Below, in pieces: positions 43,128-52,019 of a stretch of DNA of 64,000 bases. The translations under genes were made by a program, and so were the position numbers. The notes beneath the pieces were generated by a model. It worked only from the letters and a program-made list of their open reading frames with translations, was not told the origin of the DNA and ran no database searches. This DNA is from Mucilaginibacter oryzae (GTDB lineage Bacteria > Bacteroidota > Bacteroidia > Sphingobacteriales > Sphingobacteriaceae), in contig NZ_QGHA01000012.1 of NCBI RefSeq assembly GCF_003148845.1, positions 1-64,000 of the forward strand, in the 5' to 3' direction. Each line of letters opens with the position of its first letter. Position 1 is the stretch's first letter.

Positions 43128-44150
43128 TTACGGGAACCTGTATAGCATCCCCAGCCCTATGCCTTCGTAGCCCTGGGCCTGGTCGGAGGTGTGCCTGTCG
43201 TACAAAAATGTACCGTTTACCGTAGCGCTGATCAGCCGGTTAACTTTGGCGGTTAGCGTTAAATCAATACGGTGGGTGATAAATTTAAGTTCCTGCCCGT
43301 AAGGGATGAACAAGGCGTAACGGGTATTGAGGTGTATGTTTTTGGCAATATCCTTATCAAGCAAAGCCACCACCTGGAACGCGAGATCGTTCTTTATCGT
43401 TTTCAGGGTATCTACACCATAGTTATCCGGTTTGTAGCGTTTAATATCATGATCCAGCACAAAAGTTTGACGGGCTGTACCTGTGCCTAAACGCAAATCG
43501 AACCAACCGGTTGGCTTGTACTCAAAACCGAGCGACTCCGTCAAATAACCCGGCGACATGAAGTTGGAAATATACTGCGCATCAAACTTACCGTTACCCA
43601 GATCAACATAGTTAAAACCTTTATCAAACTGCGATTCGAAGGTAAGCGCTCCGAAAAAGTACCAGCTTTTTGATAATTGCGAGGCTACCTTATTATCAAA
43701 ATAAATACGGTCGTTGGTTTTACGCTTGCCCTGGCCTTTGTTTTTAGATACGCCGTAAGTGAGGTTCAGTTCTGATACGTAGCTGAACGGGGCCTTGTTA
43801 TATTCGGTATGGTATATAAAGTTCGATCCTAAGGCTACCGCGCTTACACCACCTGCACTGTAGTTGTTACTAAATGCCGATTGACTAAAGTTTAAGCCAA
43901 ACGTAATGGCCTTTTTCCAGTAATTAATTTTATAATCAAGCATGCTTACAGGCACCTGTTCGCGTTGAATTTGTACGGGCCTGGAGCGTGTGGGGATAGC
44001 GTTTTTCCGGGAGTCGATCCGGTATTTGTTAAGGATGGCGGTATCAATTTTAACCGTATCTTTTTTAAGGGTATCTGTTTGTGCATTGGCAGAGAAAGCG
44101 CACACTACTGATAGTATAATTAACAGCAGTACCGGTTTTGTTTTTAACAT
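43128..44150 (-). CDS. DUF3078-family outer-membrane protein
   Basis: From ATG at 44150 the signal peptide ends SANAQ. The body has the DUF3078 pattern INYWKKAITFGLNFSQSAFSNNYSAGGVSAVALGS, YVSELNLTYGVSKNKGQGKRKTNDRIYFDNKVASQLSKSWYFFGALTFESQF, and ends with an aromatic residue pattern (GLGMLYRFP), suggesting a beta-barrel. Function unknown. The frame also allows TTG at 44159. It is convergent with the TlpA gene (6-base gap), without room for a separate terminator. Confidence 0.85.
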   Translation of the reverse strand: MLKTKPVLLLIILSVVCAFSANAQTDTLKKDTVKIDTAILNKYRIDSRKNAIPTRSRPVQIQREQVPVSMLDYKINYWKKAITFGLNFSQSAFSNNYSAGGVSAVALGSNFIYHTEYNKAPFSYVSELNLTYGVSKNKGQGKRKTNDRIYFDNKVASQLSKSWYFFGALTFESQFDKGFNYVDLGNGKFDAQYISNFMSPGYLTESLGFEYKPTGWFDLRLGTGTARQTFVLDHDIKRYKPDNYGVDTLKTIKNDLAFQVVALLDKDIAKNIHLNTRYALFIPYGQELKFITHRIDLTLTAKVNRLISATVNGTFLYDRHTSDQAQGYEGIGLGMLYRFP

Positions 44151-44282
44151 AGTAAACAAATTAAAGCAAAAAATCTCCTTTTTTACCTACAATAAACAAA
44201 AATGTTGGCTGTGTGTTTAACGGGCCTGGCAAATATCGCGGCAAAAATACTTTAAACGATGGATACTAAAATGAAGGCTTTA

Positions 44283-45071
44283 TTAATATTGTGGTATATC
44301 GCCTTTACCCAAAGGCTGCTTATCGGCTTCGGGCGTAACAAGTGGGGATAGCGAGTATGAACGCTTGCCGCTATACTTTAAAAAACGTTTGAGGTTTGTT
44401 TTGATAGAAGCGATAAACTCATAGTCGGTGGCGTTTTTTACCTGGAAATAGCCCGGCCTGTACCTGATCATGAACTGGGTAAGCTGCTCTCCCTGCAGGT
44501 TGGTAATAGCGCCTACGTAAGTACGGTTAAAACGATAGTCGATAACGCTTTGCTGATAATCTTTTTCGATGGTTTCGCGCAGGTGCGCCGCGTTACGGCC
44601 ACTGCGGCTCAGGGAATTCCAGATGGCATCGATACTTAACCCCGCTCCGCCCGGTCCGAAGCTTAGCAGGTCCTGGTTATTTAGCGGGCCGAATACTTTG
44701 GTATAATCGTTTTTGGTTGCTGCCAGCTTTTTTTGCGGGTTCATCAAGGTATCGCGTACAATAACCTCTTTAAGCTGTATGGCCTTTGGTTTCATGTAAA
44801 CAGCCAGGGACTGGGTATTTGGTACCTTCAAAGTATCCGGATGGTGATCAAATTTAGTAAAAACCAGTACATCGCCGGGTTGGGCCTCTATAGAGAATTC
44901 GCCTTTAAAGGTATTGTAGATGGATTTGCCCGTGGTGATGTTTTGTACGTTTACTTTGGCAATACGGTCTTTACTGTCTTTATCAAACACAACGCCGTCG
45001 ATGGTTTTTTGCTGGGCAAAAACAACCGCGCAGGGTAGGGTAAAACATAGTAACAGCAACCAGAATTTCAT
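44283..45071 (-). CDS. Secreted protein with carboxypeptidase-regulatory-like domain
   Basis: ATG at 45071 gives the signal peptide MKFWLLLLCFTLPCAVVFAQ. It is followed by a CarboxypepD_reg-like beta-sandwich (KTIDGVVFDKDSKDRIAKVNVQNITTGKSIYNTFKGEFSIEAQPGDVLVFTKFDHH). A ~150-residue helical C-part (GGAGLSIDAIWNSLSRSGRNAAHLRETIEKDYQQ, FNRTYVG) follows. Similar proteins are common in Bacteroidota, without assigned function. The frame opens at 45110, but that N-terminus has no export signal. Confidence 0.75.
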   Translation of the reverse strand: MKFWLLLLCFTLPCAVVFAQQKTIDGVVFDKDSKDRIAKVNVQNITTGKSIYNTFKGEFSIEAQPGDVLVFTKFDHHPDTLKVPNTQSLAVYMKPKAIQLKEVIVRDTLMNPQKKLAATKNDYTKVFGPLNNQDLLSFGPGGAGLSIDAIWNSLSRSGRNAAHLRETIEKDYQQSVIDYRFNRTYVGAITNLQGEQLTQFMIRYRPGYFQVKNATDYEFIASIKTNLKRFLKYSGKRSYSLSPLVTPEADKQPLGKGDIPQY

Positions 45072-45140
45072 CAGGGATGCAAATTTATATGTTATACACG
45101 GGGTAATCATTTATTTAACAACAATTAACTATTGGGGGAT

Positions 45141-45239
45141 AGAGTCAAGACACCAGGAAGCAGGATGCAAGACAAGGCGAAAGATATTCAACCTCTTTGT
45201 TCTTGATTCATGACTCTTGATTTCCTGCCTCTAAACCTT
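45141..45239. repeat. Intergenic repeat with 7-nt words (copy 2)
   Basis: Arms built from AGTCAAG/GGAAGCA/GGATGCA words on the left and, in the complement, AATCAAG/AGTCATG/GGCAGGA words on the right, with T/C-rich spacer between. Pairing is weaker than in the other copies. It fills the gap between the genes at 44283 and 45240. Confidence 0.5.
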
Positions 45240-46076
45240 CTATTTTACTACTACCAGTTTCTGGCCAATTTTGATGCCGTTGTCGCTCATGCTGTTCAGC
45301 GCTTTAAGGTCATCAACAGTTATTCCAAAACGTTTGGAAATGTTGTATAGTGTATCGCCTTGTTTTACGGTGTAAATCTTGTCGTCGGGCGGGGTTTTGC
45401 TCAGGGTATCCCGAGCCGGGGTGTTGATGGTGCTGTTAATCTGGCTTAGTACGCGGTCTTCGCGTTTAATTTTGGCTATCTCGCCTTCCGGCCGGTCGTA
45501 TTGTGTAAGATTATATTTTTCAATGATATTAATCAGCAACTCCGGGTATTTAGGATTGGTAGCATATCCGGCTTTTTTTAAACCATATGCCCAGCCTTTG
45601 TAATCGTCTTTATCCAACTCAAAAAGCCTGGCGTAATTTTTACGTTTCAGGAAGGCGGAATGGTCGCGAAAGGAATCCTCCGGGTTATCGTACACCCGGA
45701 AACAATCGTTTACCTGGTCGTCGTCTTTATAATAACTTTTTCCTGTCCAGTCGGAGGTACATTTTATACCGAAATGATTGTTGGCATATTTGGCAAGGTC
45801 GCTGTTACCGGCGCCCGATTCAAACAAACCCTGGCCAAGTGTAATACTGGCCGGGATGCCGTACTGGTTCATTTCCTGTATGGCGATGCCTTTAAAGCGT
45901 TCAATGTAATCTAAAGACGTGTACGACCGGTAATTGGCAATAGCATCCTTATTGGCTTTTTGGATGCTGTTATTGTTGCGGCGTGCGTCGCGGCCCGATA
46001 CCGACGAGGCTTTTTTACGGGTAGAGCACGAGCAAAAGAAGGCCAGGGCCGCAAAAAGGTATATTAGTTTTCGCAT
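45240..46076 (-). CDS. Lipoprotein N-acetylglucosaminidase with LysM domain
   Basis: A lipobox-like CSC (MRKLIYLFAALAFFCSCS) suggests lipid anchoring. A glucosaminidase (GH73-type) domain spans about 50-190 with AIQEMNQYGIPASITLGQGLFESGAGNSDLAKYANNHFGIKC (catalytic Glu in FESG) and YDNPEDSFRDHSAFL. A C-terminal LysM (about 230-278, YTVKQGDTLYNISKRFGITVDDLKALN) binds peptidoglycan. It should cut the glycan strands. The gene at 46137 is a LysM-less paralogue. Confidence 0.9.
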   Translation of the reverse strand: MRKLIYLFAALAFFCSCSTRKKASSVSGRDARRNNNSIQKANKDAIANYRSYTSLDYIERFKGIAIQEMNQYGIPASITLGQGLFESGAGNSDLAKYANNHFGIKCTSDWTGKSYYKDDDQVNDCFRVYDNPEDSFRDHSAFLKRKNYARLFELDKDDYKGWAYGLKKAGYATNPKYPELLINIIEKYNLTQYDRPEGEIAKIKREDRVLSQINSTINTPARDTLSKTPPDDKIYTVKQGDTLYNISKRFGITVDDLKALNSMSDNGIKIGQKLVVVK

Positions 46077-46136
46077 TATGCTTAAATCTTATATAGTGGC
46101 GTATAAATAGGGCCAAATTAAGATTTATAAACGTAA

Positions 46137-46682
46137 TTATTGCTTTTTGGTTTCTGTGGCGTCGGCGAGCTGGGTTTGCGTGGCCGGGTTTTCGTCAAGC
46201 TGGTTCAGGTTGTAATGGTTAATGATGCCTAAAACCTGTGAGGCCCATTTGCGGCTACCGGCATACCCGGCGCGCTGGATCCCTTTTGCCCAGCCTTTAT
46301 AATCATAATGGGTAAGCGCGTCGGCCAGGTGGCTGAACTGTTTGCGCTCGGTCATGATGCGGGCAAAATCCTGGAAGGATTCAAAAACAGAATCGTAACG
46401 TTTGTATGAGGTGCGAACTTTTTTGTTGTGTTTGGTATAAACTACAGTGTTTCCGCCTTTTACTCCAAACTGGTTGTTCAGTTTTTGGGCTATTGTACTG
46501 TTGCCGCAGCCCGATTCGTGCATGGCCACACCTAAAACAATGCTGGCCGGGATGCCCGTTTCGTGCATAATACGAATGGCATCATCTTTGAATTTATCAA
46601 TGTAAGAAGTTGAGGTGTTTTTCTGTGCTGAAGCAGCTAATGTTGAAATCAACAGTGTTGTAATCAGTAAGACTTTCTTCAT
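46137..46682 (-). CDS. Exported N-acetylglucosaminidase, LysM-less paralogue
   Basis: A signal peptide (MKKVLLITTLLISTLAASAQ) precedes a stand-alone glucosaminidase domain: DAIRIMHETGIPASIVLGVAMHESGCGNSTIAQKLNNQFGVKGG and YDSVFESFQDFARIMTER. The catalytic Glu is in HESG. It lies 60 bases from the next gene and 3 bases from the O-methyltransferase gene. It ends shortly after the domain, without LysM. Tandem arrangement with 45240-46076 indicates local duplication followed by divergence. Confidence 0.9.
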   Translation of the reverse strand: MKKVLLITTLLISTLAASAQKNTSTSYIDKFKDDAIRIMHETGIPASIVLGVAMHESGCGNSTIAQKLNNQFGVKGGNTVVYTKHNKKVRTSYKRYDSVFESFQDFARIMTERKQFSHLADALTHYDYKGWAKGIQRAGYAGSRKWASQVLGIINHYNLNQLDENPATQTQLADATETKKQ

Positions 46683-46685
46683 AAT

Positions 46686-47324
46686 TTATTTTTTTCTGAT
46701 AACCAATAAGCCGTCGCGTACGGGCAGGATCAGCTTTTCTATCCTGCTATCAACAGCTATCTGGTTATTTAGTTTGCGAATTCCTTCAGTATCGGCATCT
46801 TTTTCGGGGCCGTATACCTTTCCCTTCCACAAAACATTGTCAATTATTATTAATCCTCCGGACCTGACTTTGTCAAAAACTAATTGAAAGTAAGTATAAT
46901 TATTCTTTTTATCAGCATCTATAAACACCAAATCGAAAATATCTTCCTGTAAATCAGCAATAATGGCCTCTGCCTGCCCAAAATGCAGCTTTATTTTATT
47001 TTCAACATTTGTTAGTTTGAAGTGTGAATTGATGATTTCCTCCATTTCACGGTTCACTTCGATGGTATGAAGAATGCCGTCGTCCGCTAATCCCTCGGCC
47101 AGGCAAATTGCAGAATAGCCTGTGAACGTACCTATCTCAAGAATGCGTTTGGGCTGCACCATTTTGCTCAAAAAACTGAGCAAACGACCCTGGTAATGCC
47201 CCGACAGCATATGCGGTTTCAGCACTTTGATATGCGTTTCGCGGTTGAGCTTCTGCAGCGCTTCCGGTTCGGGGTCGCAATGGTCATCTAAGTAAGCCAG
47301 TAAGGCATTAGGGAGAATATCCAT
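46686..47324 (-). CDS. SAM-dependent O-methyltransferase
   Basis: Class I methyltransferase of the catechol-O-methyltransferase-like family (Methyltransf_3). ILEIGTFTGYSAICLAEGL (about 59-77) binds SAM, IEVN follows, and DLVFIDADKKNNYTYF is the Mg-ligand region. IIIDNVLWKG is also hallmark. 212 residues is the usual size. The substrate is not predictable. It lies 3 bases upstream of the glucosaminidase gene, which makes cotranscription likely. Confidence 0.93.
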   Translation of the reverse strand: MDILPNALLAYLDDHCDPEPEALQKLNRETHIKVLKPHMLSGHYQGRLLSFLSKMVQPKRILEIGTFTGYSAICLAEGLADDGILHTIEVNREMEEIINSHFKLTNVENKIKLHFGQAEAIIADLQEDIFDLVFIDADKKNNYTYFQLVFDKVRSGGLIIIDNVLWKGKVYGPEKDADTEGIRKLNNQIAVDSRIEKLILPVRDGLLVIRKK

Positions 47325-47374
47325 GCGGCAAATGTACGGAAAATATATTTTAGGCAGTTGCGGCGCTTCTTACT

Positions 47375-48592
47375 TCATTCCAACCCTTCCTTCTTCTTCA
47401 CCTCTTTAGTCATCTTGAGTGTTAAAAACAGTAACAGCCCAAGTGCTGCCACAATTGCCGCCCAGATCAGCGGGGTACGGTCTGGTTTTTCCTCCGTAGC
47501 CTTTACCTTGTACGCATCGTTCTTAACCACAGCGGCATGTTTAATAGCCGGGATGTTATCCTTAATACTATCGGTAAAAAATTTCAGGTCATATTCCGGC
47601 GCCACAGCCAACGAGTCGCCGGCCAAAAGCTGATAATGCTGTTTGGCTTCGAGATAACTAATCAGGTATTCGTCGGACTGGAAGGCTGTAACTTCGCCAA
47701 TGCTTAACGGCGGGTTATCGCCATTGCTGATTTCGATAAGCAGGTGGTTTGATTTGGCGGCGATCAGCAGATCTGGCGTTTTCACGGATGAAAGTTCGGC
47801 CTCGCTGATGAGTTCTTTGCCGCTGTTTACAAACTGATAAACGCTTACCGCGCGTTTGTAATATTTAGGCGCGCTGATATTAAAATGCAGGCGGTTAACC
47901 TGGTAATGATCATTAAGCCGGATATCAACATAAGTTGCGCGGTTGCTATCGGCCCTGACAACTTTAACCGGAGTTACAGGCGTATAAGCCTGCGCTGCCG
48001 AAACGTATTCGGTGTAAACACCGGCCTGCAAAAACCTGACGGGGCTTTTGTTTTTATCGTTAACCAGTATCTTCAGGTAGCGGTAATTACTGGCCGGGAA
48101 AAACAGGGATTGCAGGTAAGTGCCTTCGCTGTTTTGAACGGCTTCCTGCAGTGGTATATCCTCCTGTATGGCAAACCATTGGCTTAAATCATCGCTGCCC
48201 AGCAGGCTTACTTTACGTTTAACGGCGGTGTTTTGCAGGCGGATCCATAGCCTGTTGAGTGCCAGGCCGGTTTTATTTTCGATGGTAAACGTTGTTCCGG
48301 TATCGGCCGCCGCATGGTTCGCAATCTCCGGGAAAACCAAAAAGCTTTTCTGGCTTTTTTGCGGGAGGCTGCCTGCCTGTATATAAGGAACGAAATTGCC
48401 CCGGGCATCGGCAACGCGGATATCCGACAGGTTGGCTTTGGCTTTGGCAACCAACGCGGGCTGCAAAGCGATTCGGTAAAAGCCTGTGCTGTCAATTTTT
48501 TGCAGCGGGGCTTTGTATTTAAAGTTTTTTTGTGCCGATGCGGATAATGTCGATCCGCAAAACACCAATAGCAAAAAACATAGCCTATTCAT
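47375..48592 (-). CDS. DUF3999-like exported protein with C-terminal membrane helix
   Basis: ATG at 48592 (MNRLCFLLLVFCGSTLSASAQ) overlaps the end of the DUF2339 gene by 8 bases, so translation is coupled. The ~405-residue protein is mainly beta (YRIALQPALVAKAKANLSDIRVADARG, NYRYLKILVNDK) and ends with a single membrane helix (LIWAAIVAALGLLLFLTLKM) and a basic tail. Pairing with DUF2339 is typical for DUF3999 proteins, whose role is unknown. The longer frame to 48670 lacks an export signal. Confidence 0.78.
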   Translation of the reverse strand: MNRLCFLLLVFCGSTLSASAQKNFKYKAPLQKIDSTGFYRIALQPALVAKAKANLSDIRVADARGNFVPYIQAGSLPQKSQKSFLVFPEIANHAAADTGTTFTIENKTGLALNRLWIRLQNTAVKRKVSLLGSDDLSQWFAIQEDIPLQEAVQNSEGTYLQSLFFPASNYRYLKILVNDKNKSPVRFLQAGVYTEYVSAAQAYTPVTPVKVVRADSNRATYVDIRLNDHYQVNRLHFNISAPKYYKRAVSVYQFVNSGKELISEAELSSVKTPDLLIAAKSNHLLIEISNGDNPPLSIGEVTAFQSDEYLISYLEAKQHYQLLAGDSLAVAPEYDLKFFTDSIKDNIPAIKHAAVVKNDAYKVKATEEKPDRTPLIWAAIVAALGLLLFLTLKMTKEVKKKEGLE

Positions 48593-50987
48593 TTTTTGTA
48601 GCCTCCTCTTCATCGGCGGTTTTTTTAGCGGTACGCTGGTACATAAAGGCCACAATAAGCAGCAATACACCCAAACAAAAGAAAGCCACGATTTTGCCCC
48701 AAACCGGTATGTTTTTAATATCGAACAAAAATAATTTTATTAAAGTAAGCGAGAACAAGGTTAACGAAGCTACGCGCATCATCCGTTGTTTGTACTTCAT
48801 GCCCAGCCACATCAACGCGAAGGAAAGCAGCCCCCAAAGCACCGGCAAACCGGTTTTGATGTACACGGTTTCGATCCGGTTTATCGAGCGCACCTGGTTA
48901 TAAAACAGCAGGTTGCTCAGCAGGCTTACCTCTAAACTTAAAAATATCACTACCAAAATGCTTAAACCCCAGGTAAACAGGCCTGTAACGCCAGCGCTGC
49001 TGCTTTTTCGGCTTAACCGAATTACCCGGTATAGCACCAGACCAACAAATACGGCGCCTATCCAATGTACCATGAAATGGCTTGCCGGTACTTTTCCGGT
49101 TTCGAGCATTACATGCTGCAGGTCAAAAAACTGAGGGGTTAATAACAGGTAAACCACAATACAGGTTAATAACAAACCTAACTTCAGGTTTTCGGTAAAA
49201 TTGATGACCGCTATTTTAAAGGATGCCAGGTAGTAAACAAAAACAAATACCGGCGTATATACCATCATATACAATACATTCAGATCGGTATACGGGAACC
49301 GGTTCAGGAATTGGTGATTGATCTCGAACAGGCCGCTCAAAAACAACAGGATCAGTCCGGTTATGCTGAAAATTCGCCTGTCTATCACCGGCCCCCGTTT
49401 GGTTTTTATCGTGTTATCGGCCATTAACACCGCCAGCAGGAATGAGCTGAGCGCCGCGCAAAGTGTGGTAATAAACCCTTTGTTGGCTATTACTGTTAAA
49501 GTTAAGGTATGATCACTGTAAATCTGGTACCAATCCATCAGCAGGCTTAAAAGCATGGCTATCCAGAGCAATAACGAAGTATACTTCATTAAGCCGATGT
49601 TTGATTTTTGGTAGAGCCAGTATAATAATACCGCTTCCGAAGCCCAGAATATGGTGATGCTATGCCCATGCAACTGGATAGGCGCGGCCAGCGAAATAAA
49701 GGTCAGGGTAATACCGATGAGCAGGTAAAGGATATTGGTATCAACCTTACGGTTACGGAATAATATGTACGATAATACCAGGTTTATCACCGCCAGGCTC
49801 ACACAGAATAATCCGCGGTATTGCTCCTGGTGCATCATGGTGAGCAGGTATAGGCCGACAGCGAAGTAAAGCCCGGTATTAAGCAGCAGGATGGTAAAAT
49901 CCGAGGCGATGAATTTTTTATTCTCCCGTACGTTATTGGCAACATTCACCGCGAAATAAAGCACGTAAAATATACCGGCAAAAATAAATCCCGTACTATA
50001 GGTAGGAGCGGTGAGGGTATACAACACCGTAGAGAAAACAATTACCGTAAAACCGAAAGACACAATATTAAGAATGCGCCAGGCCTTAAAATAGGCAATA
50101 ATGAGCAAACCTGTATTCAATATCAGCAGGTAAGTTAACAGCCCGCTGTAATTGGCGCTGCCGTTACTTACCATAAACGGACTGGCAAAGCCGCCAACCA
50201 GGGCAATCACCGCAAGTTCCTGCTTATCATACAGCAACGATAGCGCTACGGCAAATACGGTGATCACCGTTAAAATAATGAAAGAAGTGATCTGGCTAAA
50301 TAAATGAAATTGCTGGAAAGCCAGCGTTATGGTAAAATAAAAAACCGCCAAACCGCCGCCTACAAGCACCGAGCTAAATGCCTTATAACTATTGCGGAGC
50401 CAATGGGCAAGGCCAATTAAAATACCGCCGCAAACTATACCAACACCTACCCGGCCAACCTTGCCTATCCAGTCGTTATCTATAGCATATTTAACAAAAA
50501 AGCCAATGGCCAGTACCAGTATAGTGATACCGATTTTGTTGATGAGGTTTTCGCCGATAAATTTTTCCAGGTCGGGGTGGCGTTCAAAAAACGAGGGTTT
50601 GGGTTCAACGGGTTGGGCCGGTTCAAAATCGCGGGTTTTTATAGGGCGATGGATAGGCGATAGGTTATCAGCGATAACTTCGGGCTGCCGCCCAATTTTT
50701 GGAGGGGTGGCCGGTTCTGGTTTTATTTCAGGCCGGGCAGGGGGCTGCGGTAAATGAACAGGTTCGGCTGGGGCAACCGGCGGTGGAGGCGGAGCAACAA
50801 GCGGTTTGGGAGCCTCTTCTCTTTTTATTTCTTCATGAACTATCCGGGTTGTTTTAAGTTGCTCAACAAGGCGCTTTAAATCAAATATATTTTGTTCGAG
50901 ATGGCTGATCTTATTATTTAAACTGCCCTTGTGGTTAAGCATCATAATAATGATCACCACCAATAAAAAGACGGCTAATACATCCAT
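48585..50987 (-). CDS. DUF2339 polytopic membrane protein
   Basis: An 800-residue protein with an N-terminal membrane helix, a short coiled-coil (KISHLEQNIFDLKRLVEQLKTTR), a Pro-rich linker (PPPPPVAPAEP..., about 67-130), and about 20 hydrophobic helices from ~150 to ~785. ENLINKIGITILVLAIGFFVKYAIDNDWIG is a DUF2339 hallmark. Function unknown; suspected envelope role. It is the first gene of a pair with the DUF3999-like gene. Confidence 0.9.
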   Translation of the reverse strand: MDVLAVFLLVVIIIMMLNHKGSLNNKISHLEQNIFDLKRLVEQLKTTRIVHEEIKREEAPKPLVAPPPPPVAPAEPVHLPQPPARPEIKPEPATPPKIGRQPEVIADNLSPIHRPIKTRDFEPAQPVEPKPSFFERHPDLEKFIGENLINKIGITILVLAIGFFVKYAIDNDWIGKVGRVGVGIVCGGILIGLAHWLRNSYKAFSSVLVGGGLAVFYFTITLAFQQFHLFSQITSFIILTVITVFAVALSLLYDKQELAVIALVGGFASPFMVSNGSANYSGLLTYLLILNTGLLIIAYFKAWRILNIVSFGFTVIVFSTVLYTLTAPTYSTGFIFAGIFYVLYFAVNVANNVRENKKFIASDFTILLLNTGLYFAVGLYLLTMMHQEQYRGLFCVSLAVINLVLSYILFRNRKVDTNILYLLIGITLTFISLAAPIQLHGHSITIFWASEAVLLYWLYQKSNIGLMKYTSLLLWIAMLLSLLMDWYQIYSDHTLTLTVIANKGFITTLCAALSSFLLAVLMADNTIKTKRGPVIDRRIFSITGLILLFLSGLFEINHQFLNRFPYTDLNVLYMMVYTPVFVFVYYLASFKIAVINFTENLKLGLLLTCIVVYLLLTPQFFDLQHVMLETGKVPASHFMVHWIGAVFVGLVLYRVIRLSRKSSSAGVTGLFTWGLSILVVIFLSLEVSLLSNLLFYNQVRSINRIETVYIKTGLPVLWGLLSFALMWLGMKYKQRMMRVASLTLFSLTLIKLFLFDIKNIPVWGKIVAFFCLGVLLLIVAFMYQRTAKKTADEEEATKNE

Positions 50988-51061
50988 AGTTTTAGGTTTG
51001 TAAAAACTAAAGGTAACAGAAATATGAAATAAAACGCTATTTGAGAGGATTATGCTATTTA

Positions 51062-51935
51062 TTTAGCTGTGTAATGATGTATGGATAAAAAAAATTTCTA
51101 CACGAATTTTACGAATTAGCGAATTACACAAATTTTTCTTCTCCATCATGATTCGTGTAATTCGTTTAATTGTGTTCAACTTGCTAAGTATTCGTGTAAA
51201 AATTCTTCGAACTATCCTTATCGAGTTTTATTATTTAGCTGTTTAATGGTCATGTTTATAAGAGGGATTTCTACACGAATTTTTACGAATCAGCGAATTA
51301 CACAAATTTTTCTTCTCCATCATGATTCGTGTAATTCGTTTAATTGTGTTCAACTTGCTAAGTATTCGTGTAAAAATTCTTCGAACTATCCTTATCGAGT
51401 TTTATTATTTAGCTGTTTAATGGTCATGTTTATAAGAGGGATTTCTACACGAATTTTTACGAATCAGCGAATTACACAAATTTTTCTTCTCCATCATGAT
51501 TCGTGTAATTCGTTTAATTTTGTAAAGCTCGCTAAGCATTCGTGTAAAAATTCTTCGAACTATCCCTATCGAGTTTTATTATTTAGCTGTTTAATGGTCA
51601 TGTTTATAAGAGGGATTTCTACACGAATTTTTACGAATTAGCGAATTACACAAATTCTTATTCTACCTAACAATTCGTGTAATTCGGTTAAATTGTAAAC
51701 AGCTCGCTAAGCATTCGTGTAAAAATTCTTCGAACTATCCCTATCGAGTTTTATTATTTAGCTCTGTAATGATGGATGGATAAGAGGAATTTCTACACGA
51801 ATTTTTACGAATTAGCGAATTACGCAAATCTTTCATCCACATCGTAATTCGTGTAATTCGTTTAAATTGTAAACCGTAAGCTAAGCATTCGTGCAGAAAT
51901 TTTAACAATCTTCTATCGCCTTCAATTCTTGTAAT
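51062..51935. repeat. Five tandem copies of a 174-bp palindromic repeat
   Basis: Units start at the word TTTAGCT (51062, 51234, 51408, 51582, 51757), a period of 172-175 bases. The middle three are nearly identical; the last decays after ~51900. Each unit contains CTACACGAATTTTTACGAAT...GAATTACAC and the inverted ATTCGTGTAATTCG...ATTCGTGTAAAAATTC, so each can form a long hairpin. Because 174 is a multiple of 3, a spurious frame (51246-51641) stays open; it is not a gene. The array fills the gap between the DUF2339 gene and the rhamnosidase gene. Confidence 0.9.
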
Positions 51936-52019
51936 TCGGTTAAATTGTAATTACTACACTAATTATTCGCGACTAAAATTTAATTTAGCCCTACAACCAC
52001 CTGTAACCCGTAACGTTTC

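Noticed and set aside
51246..51641. 131-residue frame in the 51-kb repeat array
   Set aside because: It exists only because the 174-base repeat length is divisible by three; the protein merely repeats itself, with no ribosome-binding site.
51062..51935. CRISPR array
   Set aside because: Whole units are tandem copies without unique spacers, units are 174 bases long, and no cas genes are present.
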